DNA of 64,000 bases, from the NCBI RefSeq assembly GCF_028463845.1, contig NZ_CP116805.1:496001-560000 (forward strand), written 5' to 3'. Of the stretch, positions 16,825 through 23,833 are shown in pieces. The notes beneath the pieces were generated by a model that was not told the DNA's origin, searched no databases, and saw nothing but the letters and a program-made list of their open reading frames with translations. Every line of letters starts with the position of its first letter. Position 1 is the stretch's first letter. Origin of the DNA: Gimibacter soli. Lineage in GTDB: Bacteria; Pseudomonadota; Alphaproteobacteria; Sphingomonadales; Kordiimonadaceae. The position numbers and the translations under genes were made by a program.

Positions 16825-17406
16825 ATGGCTGATATCGATATCGACGATCTTCTGGAAGAATTGCCGACCCTTTCGGGCGTCGCCGCCTTCATCGCGGTCG
16901 TCAACAATATGCACTGGTTCCGCACGCTTGGCGAAACGCCGTCGGATAACGACCGGCGCATTGCCGAAGCTTACGGCCCCGCACTCGGTTTCCCGGAAGC
17001 CGAACCCGCGTTCCTGTTTGACTGGGAAGATGCGGCGGCAGCAGCGGAATCGAACGATATCAACAGCCCCTCGTGGGAAGCGGAAGAGCAGCTTCGCGCC
17101 TCGCTCACCGATGATCTTCTGGCGGTGCTTGACGAAGATACGTTCGAAATGGTGCTGACGCATATCAATGAAAGCACGATCCCGGCGATTGAAGCGGCGG
17201 CCGAAGATGCCGCGGATTATCTCAGGATCGACGACGGCGAGTTTGTGCGCGCCGCCGCCGGGGCCGCCGTGCAGGCGGTGCATCAGGCCGCTCTTGTGAT
17301 GCTGACCGGGGCCGATGACGATCACCCCTTCGCGCTCCGTTTCCGGCTTTTTGAACGCGGGCGCTGGCCCATTGGCGTCACCGGCGCCAGTTTCCTCATC
17401 TACTGA
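16825..17406 (+). CDS. Acidic cytoplasmic protein of unknown function
   Basis: A 193-residue strongly acidic protein with no signal peptide or membrane segment. It starts with MADIDIDDLLEELP and contains NNMHWFRTLGETPSDNDRR, an Ala/Glu-rich helical middle and a C-terminal block LFERGRWPIGVTGASFLIY. I recognise no family. The start at 16825 is preceded by GAGGGGATCATC, and the gene sits 10 bases after lolA and 19 before xth, so it is almost certainly in the same transcript. High acidity and even coding character argue that it is a real gene. Confidence 0.75.
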   Translation: MADIDIDDLLEELPTLSGVAAFIAVVNNMHWFRTLGETPSDNDRRIAEAYGPALGFPEAEPAFLFDWEDAAAAAESNDINSPSWEAEEQLRASLTDDLLAVLDEDTFEMVLTHINESTIPAIEAAAEDAADYLRIDDGEFVRAAAGAAVQAVHQAALVMLTGADDDHPFALRFRLFERGRWPIGVTGASFLIY

Positions 17407-17425
17407 CCGACGAAAGGATCAGCCC

Positions 17426-18211
17426 TTGCGCATTGTTACCTGGAACATCAACTCGGTCAGGGCCCGGCTTGATATTGTCGAGCATCTCATCCGCACGCAT
17501 CAGCCCGATGTGCTGTGCCTGCAGGAAACCAAGGTGATGGACCCGGATTTCCCGCGCCGCTTCTTTGAAGATCTCGGGATGCCGCATCTGGCCATCAAAG
17601 GCCAGAAAAGCCATCACGGCGTGGCGATTGCCGCGAAGGCGCCGTTTGCGGAAAGCTATTCGCTGGACTGGTGCGGCAAGGGCGACGCCCGGCATATCGC
17701 GGTGAAGCTCACGACAGGCCAGACCGTCCACAATTTCTATGTGCCGGCAGGCGGCGATGAGCCTGACCCTGCGATCAACGACAAGTTTGCCCACAAGCTG
17801 CAGTTTCTGGACGAGATGATCGAATGGTCGAAAAAGCTCGCTGAGCCCTCGATCCTCGTGGGCGATATCAACGTGGCGCCGCACCCCGATGATGTTTGGA
17901 ACCACAAGCAGCTTCTGAAAGTCGTCTCGCACACCCCGGTGGAGACCGACAAGCTGTTCACGCTTCTGGATGCGCACCAGTGGGTCGATGTATGCCGCGA
18001 GATCGTGCCGCTTCCCGAAAAGCTCTATAGCTGGTGGTCCTACCGCTCGCCCGACTGGTCGAACGCCGACAAGGGCCGCAGGCTCGACCATGTGTGGACG
18101 AGCCCGTCGCTGAAAGCTGCGATCCGCGGGGCAAAAGTGCTGCGCGACGGGCGCGGCTGGGGCGAAAAGCCATCTGACCACGCACCCGTCGTCGCTGATT
18201 TCGAGTTTTGA
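17426..18211 (+). CDS. xth: Exodeoxyribonuclease III (AP endonuclease)
   Basis: A 261-residue Mg-dependent nuclease of base-excision repair. It opens with RIVTWNINSVRARL and includes LCLQETKV, the metal/catalytic GDINVAPHPDD (near residue 152), WWSYRSPDWSNADKGRRLDH and the terminal SDHAPVVADF. All core exonuclease/endonuclease/phosphatase-fold residues are visible. The TTG at 17426 is chosen because AAGGA sits 9-10 bases upstream and the protein then begins at the family's usual N-terminus. A palindromic intergenic repeat follows within 10 bases of the stop. Confidence 0.95.
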   Translation: MRIVTWNINSVRARLDIVEHLIRTHQPDVLCLQETKVMDPDFPRRFFEDLGMPHLAIKGQKSHHGVAIAAKAPFAESYSLDWCGKGDARHIAVKLTTGQTVHNFYVPAGGDEPDPAINDKFAHKLQFLDEMIEWSKKLAEPSILVGDINVAPHPDDVWNHKQLLKVVSHTPVETDKLFTLLDAHQWVDVCREIVPLPEKLYSWWSYRSPDWSNADKGRRLDHVWTSPSLKAAIRGAKVLRDGRGWGEKPSDHAPVVADFEF

Positions 18212-18220
18212 AGAAATTTC

Positions 18221-18297
18221 TCGTCATGCCGGGCTTGACCCGGCATCCAGTGGTGCTTGCCGCAAATATGGACCCCGGATCAAGTCCGGGGTGACGA
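18221..18297. repeat. REP-like palindromic intergenic element
   Basis: A 77-base element bounded by TCGTCA and TGACGA. The left half contains TGCCGGGCTTGACCCGGCA, the right half ACCCCGGATCAAGTCCGGGGT. The halves are diverged inverted copies of each other, and each is itself a hairpin. Elements of the CGTCATGCCGGG...CCGGGGTGACG type are scattered in many alphaproteobacterial genomes. It lies between the convergent xth and response-regulator genes and may end both transcripts. Confidence 0.8.
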
Positions 18298-18303
18298 GTT
18301 CTA

Positions 18304-18996
18304 TCAGCCGAGCGCCTGCAGGCTGTAGCCGCCGGGCTCGGTGATCAGCAATTGTGCTGCACCGGGCTCGGGCTCGATTTTCTGGCGCAGGCGGTAAACG
18401 TGGGTCTCCAGCGTGTGGGTGGTCACACCTGAATTATAGCCCCAGACCTCCGTCAGCAGCTCTTCCCGGCCAACCGGCTTGCCGCCGGCGCGGTAAAGAT
18501 ATTTCAGGATCGCCGTTTCTTTCTCGGTCAGGCGCACCTTCTTGCGGGCACCCTGGTCCTCAAGCAGTTTGCCTGCCGGGCGGAACTGGTAGGGCCCGAT
18601 ATGGAAGGTGGCGTCTTCGGTCTGCTCGTGCTGGCGCAGATGGGCGCGCACGCGGGCCAGCAGCACGTTGAAGCTGAAAGGCTTCGTCACATAATCATTC
18701 GCGCCAGCATCAAGGCCAAGGACGGTATCGGCATCCGAGGTCACACCGGTCAGCATGATCACCGGGGTCTTGATCCCGTTCTTGCGGATGCGGCGGCACA
18801 GTTCGCGGCCGTCCATGTCGGGCAGGCCCACGTCCAGCACCAGAAGATCGGCCTGGTTTTTGGAAAGCCAGTCGAGCGCGGCGCCGGCCGTGCCTTCCTG
18901 ATGGGTGGTGAACTCGTCACAAAGCGCCAGCTGGTCGGCCAGCGTCTCGCGCAGATCTTCGTCATCGTCCACAAGCAGGATTTTGCGGGTCGCCAT
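18304..18996 (-). CDS. OmpR-family response regulator (CenR/OtpR-like?)
   Basis: A 230-residue two-component regulator. The receiver domain (about residues 1-120) has the acidic pair LVDDDED, the phospho-acceptor Asp in LLVLDVGLPDMDG (about residue 54) and the Lys in YVTKPF (about 104). A winged-helix DNA-binding domain (about 135-228) includes LTEKETAILKYL and the TLETHVYRLRQKIE recognition region. The start at 18996 has AAGGAGC upstream. No histidine kinase gene is adjacent, so it is an orphan here. The LVDDDEDLRETLADQL opening recalls the envelope regulator CenR/OtpR of alphaproteobacteria, an inference from memory. Confidence 0.92.
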   Translation of the reverse strand: MATRKILLVDDDEDLRETLADQLALCDEFTTHQEGTAGAALDWLSKNQADLLVLDVGLPDMDGRELCRRIRKNGIKTPVIMLTGVTSDADTVLGLDAGANDYVTKPFSFNVLLARVRAHLRQHEQTEDATFHIGPYQFRPAGKLLEDQGARKKVRLTEKETAILKYLYRAGGKPVGREELLTEVWGYNSGVTTHTLETHVYRLRQKIEPEPGAAQLLITEPGGYSLQALG

Positions 18997-19182
18997 GTTG
19001 TTTGCTCCTTGGCCTTTGCTGTCGTGTCTTGTGCCTCGGGCTTCGAGTATGCCCGAGCTTTGGTCCTCTATAAAGTGGCGGCAGATTGGCAACAGTCAAA
19101 CTTGCTCACAAATGTTTGATTGGCATCGCGCCGTATGACACAACAGGTTCCCGTGCAATGCCCATGAGTGAAGCCTTAGCCC

Positions 19183-20280
19183 ATGCTCGATTTTCGTGAC
19201 AACCTGACGCCTGTGAACCGGGCCGCCGACGATTTGCGGCGCGGCCTGCCGGTCGTGGTGGCGGGCGCGGATGGCAAGGGATTGGCACTTCTGCCGCTGG
19301 AGCTTGCAAACGGCCCGGCGCTTGACGCGTTCGAGGCGGTGGCCGGCACCGGCTTCCTGATGGTGACAGGCCAACGTGCCGAAGTCCTGAAGGTCGGCCA
19401 CAAGGGCTGGCCCGTGGTGCGCCTGAAGCGCCCCGGCTGGATGGAAAGTGCCGATCTTGCGGCCCTTGCCGACCCGACGCTCGATCTTGCCTCGCCGCTC
19501 AAGGGCCCGTTCACGCGGATCGATCACCCGGACACGGACACCGACCGGGCGGCCCTGAAGCTCCTGAAATGGGCGCGGCTGTTGCCTGCGGCCCTTGCGG
19601 CTGAAATTGACGACGCTGCCACCGTTGCTGCCCGCGAAGGCTGGCTGGTGGCGAATGCGGATGCCGTGCTGGCGGTTGACCTGTCGCAGGCAAGTGCCCT
19701 CAGGATCGTGGCGCGTGCCCTGGTGCCGCTCGCGGGCGCTGAAAAGACCGAGCTTGTCTCGTTCCGGCCGCTGTCGGGCGGGATCGAGCATATCGCGATT
19801 GTGGTGGGTGACCCTTCCCGCCATTCACCGGTGCTGGCGCGGCTTCACAGCGAATGCTTCACGGGCGATCTTCTCGGTAGCCTCAAATGCGACTGCGGCG
19901 AACAGCTGCGCGGCGCCATCAAGGCAATTGGCGAAGCCGGCGGCGGCGTTGTGCTGTATCTCGCGCAGGAAGGCCGGGGCATCGGGCTTATCTCGAAACT
20001 GAAGGCTTATTCGCTGCAGGATCAGGGCTATGACACGGTCGACGCCAACACCCGGCTCGGGTTTGATGTCGACGAGCGCGTCTTTGCGCCGGCGGCTAAA
20101 ATGCTGAAAAGCCTCGGGTTCTCGACCGTGCGCCTGATGACCAATAATCCCGAAAAAGTCGCCGCCCTCGGCCGTTTCGGGATCGAGGTCACTGAGCGGG
20201 TCCAGCATGCCTTTCCGCCGAACCCTCATAATGTCGGCTATCTCGCGACCAAAAAGTCGCGCACCGGCCATATGCTCTGA
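19183..20280 (+). CDS. ribA: GTP cyclohydrolase II with an N-terminal extra domain
   Basis: A 365-residue protein. The C-terminal half (about residues 185-365) is GTP cyclohydrolase II, which opens the GTP ring in the first step of riboflavin synthesis. Zinc-binding cysteines lie in SECFTGDLLGSLKCDCGEQ, the catalytic region is YLAQEGRGIGL, and TNNPEKVAALG lies near the end. The N-terminal ~180 residues resemble a degenerate DHBP-synthase-like region without obvious catalytic motifs; such long RibA forms are common in alphaproteobacteria. Two bases separate it from the next gene, so the two are probably cotranscribed. Confidence 0.92.
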   Translation: MLDFRDNLTPVNRAADDLRRGLPVVVAGADGKGLALLPLELANGPALDAFEAVAGTGFLMVTGQRAEVLKVGHKGWPVVRLKRPGWMESADLAALADPTLDLASPLKGPFTRIDHPDTDTDRAALKLLKWARLLPAALAAEIDDAATVAAREGWLVANADAVLAVDLSQASALRIVARALVPLAGAEKTELVSFRPLSGGIEHIAIVVGDPSRHSPVLARLHSECFTGDLLGSLKCDCGEQLRGAIKAIGEAGGGVVLYLAQEGRGIGLISKLKAYSLQDQGYDTVDANTRLGFDVDERVFAPAAKMLKSLGFSTVRLMTNNPEKVAALGRFGIEVTERVQHAFPPNPHNVGYLATKKSRTGHML

Positions 20281-20282
20281 TC

Positions 20283-20813
20283 ATGCCACAGGTCTGGACC
20301 GTCACGCCCTCGGCTGATGATGCCACCAAAGGGCAGCTCTCCGGTCCGCTCCTGAAGGCGCCGTGCGCGCTCGGCCGATCGGGCGTGGTACCGGAAGCTG
20401 ACAAGACGGAGGGCGACGGCGCAACACCTGCTGGCACCTATGCGCTGCGCCGGGTTTTCTACCGGCCTGACAAGGAAGCAGCGCCGGTCACCCGCTTGCC
20501 GGTGATGGCGCTGAACCCGACGCTCGGCTGGTGCGATGACCCTGAAAGCCCCGATTATAACCGGCTCGTGCGCCTGCCGACCGGTGCTTCGCACGAGAAG
20601 CTGTGGCGGGATGATGCCCGCTATGACCTCATCCTCGTGCTTGGCCACAATGATGCACCGCCTGTGCCCGGCAAGGGCAGCGCCATCTTTGTGCATGTGG
20701 TGGAACCCGGCTTTGTGCCGACACAAGGCTGTGTCGCCTTCGAGGCAAGCGCCTTGCGCTCGCTCCTCCGGTTAGTTGCGCCAGACGACCTTTTCCGGAT
20801 CGGGCGGCTTTAG
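20283..20813 (+). CDS. L,D-transpeptidase (YkuD)-like protein
   Basis: A 176-residue protein with a YkuD-type fold. The substrate-side segment EGDGATPAGTYAL precedes IFVHVVEPGFVPTQGCVAF, which supplies the expected His and the catalytic Cys (TQGC in place of the common S/T-H/R-GC). No signal peptide is evident, unusual for a peptidoglycan cross-linking enzyme but shared with many short members of this group. It might act on anhydro-muropeptides or need another export route. The 3' end overlaps the convergent yggS gene by 4 bases. Confidence 0.82.
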   Translation: MPQVWTVTPSADDATKGQLSGPLLKAPCALGRSGVVPEADKTEGDGATPAGTYALRRVFYRPDKEAAPVTRLPVMALNPTLGWCDDPESPDYNRLVRLPTGASHEKLWRDDARYDLILVLGHNDAPPVPGKGSAIFVHVVEPGFVPTQGCVAFEASALRSLLRLVAPDDLFRIGRL

Positions 20814-21475
20814 GCCCGGTTGCCGAAAATGGCGGTGCCGACGCGCACATCGGTTGCCCCCATCGCGGCGGCGAGCGCGAAATCGCTGCTCATACCCATC
20901 GATAGCCGTGCGAGGCCGTGGCGGGCAGCCAGCTTTTTCAGAAGCGCGAAATGTAGGGTCGGGTCATCGTCCACAGGCGGGATCACCATCAGGCCAACAA
21001 CATTCAGGCCGATCTCGCGGGCGTGGGCGAGAAGGCCGGGCAGTTCCTCAAGCGAGACCCCACCCTTTTGGTCCTCGCGGCCGGTATTCACCTGAATATA
21101 GACGGGCAGCTGGCGGCCCTGCGCATCCATTTCCTTCTTCAGGGCGTCGGCGAGCTTGATGCGGTCAAGGCTGTGAATCTCGTCAAACAGCGCAACGGCA
21201 TCGCTCGCCTTGTTCGATTGCAGGCTGCCGATCAGGTGCAGCTCTACATCCGGGAAACGTTCCTTGAGGGGGAGCCAGCGGCCCTCGGCCTCCTGCACGC
21301 GGTTCTCGCCGAAAACGCGGTGGCCGGCCTCAAGTGCCTCGACGACCCGGTCTTCTGGTTGCATCTTGGAAACTGCAATCAGGCGTGGCTGCACGTCGGG
21401 TGCACCGGCATGGCGGCACATGCGGCTGATGTCTTTGGAGACCTGGGCGAGATTATCGGCAACAGACGTGCTCAT
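20810..21475 (-). CDS. YggS/PLPBP-family pyridoxal-phosphate homeostasis protein
   Basis: A 221-residue TIM-barrel protein that binds PLP but has no known catalytic reaction; it buffers PLP and affects amino-acid metabolism. Visible motifs are LIAVSKMQP with the PLP Lys (about residue 37), VFGENRVQEA, LHLIGSLQSNK, VNTGREDQKGG and LSMGMSSDFALAAAMGATDVRVGTAIFG with the phosphate-binding loop. The length fits the family. It is divergent from the thiE-like gene with a 51-base gap. Confidence 0.93.
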   Translation of the reverse strand: MSTSVADNLAQVSKDISRMCRHAGAPDVQPRLIAVSKMQPEDRVVEALEAGHRVFGENRVQEAEGRWLPLKERFPDVELHLIGSLQSNKASDAVALFDEIHSLDRIKLADALKKEMDAQGRQLPVYIQVNTGREDQKGGVSLEELPGLLAHAREIGLNVVGLMVIPPVDDDPTLHFALLKKLAARHGLARLSMGMSSDFALAAAMGATDVRVGTAIFGNRA

Positions 21476-21526
21476 GTCCTGTCCTTGTCGTGGCAGCTAT
21501 TCGGGGGCTGGAGGCTTCAGGGAGCT

Positions 21527-22123
21527 ATGTGGTATGAGGCCGTCATGGTCAAGCCCTTCACGCCAGTCCGCCATCAGATTTGCCGCCGCGCCGGGGTGTG
21601 CGTTGCCGTCTATATCGCAGACCGCGGACGCGGCGCTGATCCGCTTTCGATCATTCGCCATCTGCCTGCCGGCGCGTTTGTCCTCTACCGCGATTATGAT
21701 GCGGTGGACCGGGCCGCGTATGCACGTGGCCTCGCCAGCGCCTGCCGGAAGCGGCACTTGCCACTCATCGTCGCAGGTGATGCGCGTCTGGCCCGTGCGG
21801 TGAAGGCTGACGGCCTCCACCTGCCGGAATATCAGCTCTATCGTCGCCCGGCGAGCTGGCGCGGGCTGCTGACGGCTGCGACCCACAGCCGACGCGCGCT
21901 CCATTTCGCCCGGTTGCGCGGGGTGGACCTTGCACTTGTCTCCCCGGTTTTTGAAACACGCAGCCATCCGGGTGCCCGCACGCTCGGGGTCCACCGGCTT
22001 GCCCGGCTCGTGCGCGGGGCAGGTGTTAGGTTCGCCGCACTTGGCGGCGTGAAAAAGGCAAACGCAGGCAGGCTGAGGGGGCTGCCCCTTGCCGCTATCG
22101 CCATGATGGATGGTTGGAATTAG
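21527..22123 (+). CDS. Thiamine phosphate synthase-like protein
   Basis: A 198-residue protein with a ThiE/TenI-like barrel. DGLHLPEYQ matches the DGVHLGQ-type motif, ATHSRRAL matches the S-H motif, and LVSPVFETRSHPG matches the GPVFPTxTK-type loop. FAALGGV matches the phosphate-binding GGI strand. Several consensus residues are altered, so catalysis is uncertain; TenI-like or degenerate ThiE proteins are alternatives. I use the ATG at 21527; 21545 is another in-frame start with GAGG nearby. It ends 3 bases from the convergent barrel gene. No TPP riboswitch was seen upstream. Confidence 0.75.
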   Translation: MWYEAVMVKPFTPVRHQICRRAGVCVAVYIADRGRGADPLSIIRHLPAGAFVLYRDYDAVDRAAYARGLASACRKRHLPLIVAGDARLARAVKADGLHLPEYQLYRRPASWRGLLTAATHSRRALHFARLRGVDLALVSPVFETRSHPGARTLGVHRLARLVRGAGVRFAALGGVKKANAGRLRGLPLAAIAMMDGWN

Positions 22124-22126
22124 GCC

Positions 22127-22996
22127 CTAGAAGCGGAACTGGCCGCCAAGGAAGACCATCTGCTCGCTTTCGGCCGAGAAGGGCGTTGCCACGATGCGGC
22201 TCGAATAATCGAGATAACGCACGCCGCCCTGCACGCCGATCCGCTCGGTCAGCCGGTAAGACGCGCCAAGCTCGACGGCCAGCACGTCGCGCGCGGCATT
22301 GTCGATGCCCATCAGGTCGGCGCCGGCCTTGTATTCGCTGAGCGAAAGGCGGGTCGCGAAGGCCCCTTGGCGCCACGAGAAGCCGACGTCATAGCCGGTC
22401 GAGCGGCCAGCGGCATGATCGGTAACCTGCAGCATGGCGGCGTCGATGGCAAAGCCGCCGAAACCAAGGCTGAGGCCGGATTCGATGCGTTCCTCGCCGG
22501 GGCTGACGCCAAACCCGAAGGCATCGGTTGCGGCCACGCGGCGGTCACCCTCGATCCGGTAGCTGCCGGAGAAGCCAAGACGGAACGCCGGGTCAGCCTT
22601 GTCCTTGCCGAAGGAAAGGGTCAGGTTGCTGTCCGCACCCGCCAGCGGCAGGCGGTTCACGCCCTGCGTGCCCGAAGGTGCCAGCAGCGAGGAGAAATCG
22701 GGAATATCGCTGGAAGTACGGCCACTGCCTATCGGGGCGGCGTTTTCCTGCAGATAGAAGAAGCCTTTTTGCTGCCCGTTGTCGTTCTGGCGCAGGCTCA
22801 GTTCCAGTTCCTTCAGGCCTTCGGCGCTGCCGTCGCGCGGCACAGGCTTCAGCCAGGCCATATGTTCGGCCATGAAGAGATCGAGGCTTTCAAGGAAACC
22901 GTTCGATTCAAAACGGGTACTGTCCTCTGCCCCGGAGGGAGCAGAGACAAGCGCGGCAACAAGAAGTGCCATTCCCGTCCTGGTCAGTCGTTTCAT
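22127..22996 (-). CDS. Predicted outer-membrane beta-barrel protein
   Basis: A 289-residue exported protein. The signal peptide covers residues 1-23 (MKRLTRTGMALL..., ending PSGAE). A soluble, possibly helical region with ESLDLFMAEHMAWLKPVPRD follows. From about residue 120, alternating amphipathic strands typical of porins appear (AFRLGFSGSYRIEGDRR, ESGLSLGFGGFAIDAAML, YDVGFSWRQGAFATRLSLSE, AVELGASYRLTERIGVQGGV). The protein ends FLGGQFRF with the terminal Phe expected for BAM-inserted barrels. The start at 22996 has GAGGA 7 bases upstream. Gram-negative porin type; substrate unknown. Confidence 0.8.
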   Translation of the reverse strand: MKRLTRTGMALLVAALVSAPSGAEDSTRFESNGFLESLDLFMAEHMAWLKPVPRDGSAEGLKELELSLRQNDNGQQKGFFYLQENAAPIGSGRTSSDIPDFSSLLAPSGTQGVNRLPLAGADSNLTLSFGKDKADPAFRLGFSGSYRIEGDRRVAATDAFGFGVSPGEERIESGLSLGFGGFAIDAAMLQVTDHAAGRSTGYDVGFSWRQGAFATRLSLSEYKAGADLMGIDNAARDVLAVELGASYRLTERIGVQGGVRYLDYSSRIVATPFSAESEQMVFLGGQFRF

Positions 22997-23305
22997 TGTT
23001 CGTTCCTCGAAACACGAAGGGGCACCTCGGCCCACACACGGCCCTGGAACCCATGGGGGTACACGCGGCATATCCGTTGATACGCTTTAACCGCCCATGT
23101 CCCTTTAAGGTAAGGACGATTTTTGTGCGAGGGCAAGAGGGCGGCGTTAATAAATACTGGCTGTGACCCGGAGGCCACTGTTTGTCCGCTTTTCTGGCTG
23201 GTCAGGGGGCGGTGAGGCCGCTATAAGGCCAAGGAGCATGGCGGCAAGTCCCATTTTGGGCATGTCTATGCCGCTGGAACGATAGCGAAGAACGGGAACC
23301 CAGGT
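22997..23305. other. Divergent intergenic region (barrel gene / DUF3576 gene)
   Basis: A 309-base stretch without a supportable gene. It must hold the promoters of the minus-strand barrel gene and of the plus-strand DUF3576-leuS operon, but I found no -35/-10 pair that I trust. It is mildly AT-rich around 23100-23160 (TTTAAGGTAAGG, GTTAATAAATACT), where regulatory sites would be expected. No RNA gene or repeat was seen. Confidence 0.5.
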
Positions 23306-23743
23306 ATGATTCGATTGGTGCGGTTTGGCATGGTGGCAGTGGCTTCGATGATGCTCGCAGCCTGCGGCATTTTCGGCGGTGGCGACGAAGTCGACGCGCA
23401 GAAGATCGAGGCGCGGACCACGGCGCTTGGCGTCAATGGTTACCTGTGGCAAGCCACGCTTGAAACCCTGTCCTTCATGCCGATTGAAAAGGCCGACCCG
23501 GCTGCAGCCGTGATCCTGACCGGCTGGCAGACCGATCCCGCCACCCCGAGCGAGCGGGTGAAGGTGATGGTGCGTTTCCTCAGCGAAGACCTGCGTTCCG
23601 ACGGCATCAAGGTCAGCGTTGTGCGGGAAGCCGATCAGGGCGGCAACTGGGTGGCGGTGCCGGTGCAGGCCTCGACGGCGCTGACGATCGAGGAATCGAT
23701 CCTCGCCAAGGCCCGGACCCTGAAGGTCGGTACTGTCCGCTAA
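23306..23743 (+). CDS. DUF3576 family lipoprotein
   Basis: A 145-residue lipoprotein with a signal peptide and lipobox (LAAC, Cys20). The mature part contains a segment LGVNGYLWQATLETLSFMP, then ILTGWQTDPATPSERVKVMV and a C-terminal IEESILAKARTLKV. This matches the DUF3576 family that typically sits directly before leuS-lptE-holA in alphaproteobacteria, as here. The context suggests an outer-membrane or LPS-related role alongside LptE, but no function is established. Confidence 0.85.
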   Translation: MIRLVRFGMVAVASMMLAACGIFGGGDEVDAQKIEARTTALGVNGYLWQATLETLSFMPIEKADPAAAVILTGWQTDPATPSERVKVMVRFLSEDLRSDGIKVSVVREADQGGNWVAVPVQASTALTIEESILAKARTLKVGTVR

Positions 23744-23833
23744 GGGCGGACGCACACTACCAAGAATTTTCCGGGTCCGGGACATGCCGCACGTCAGGCA
23801 TGGCCGGACCCTTCAACTATCCGAGTGAATATC

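Noticed and set aside
21476-21526. TPP riboswitch ahead of the thiE-like gene
   Set aside because: Only 51 bases separate it from yggS and no THI-box core (CTGAGA) was seen.
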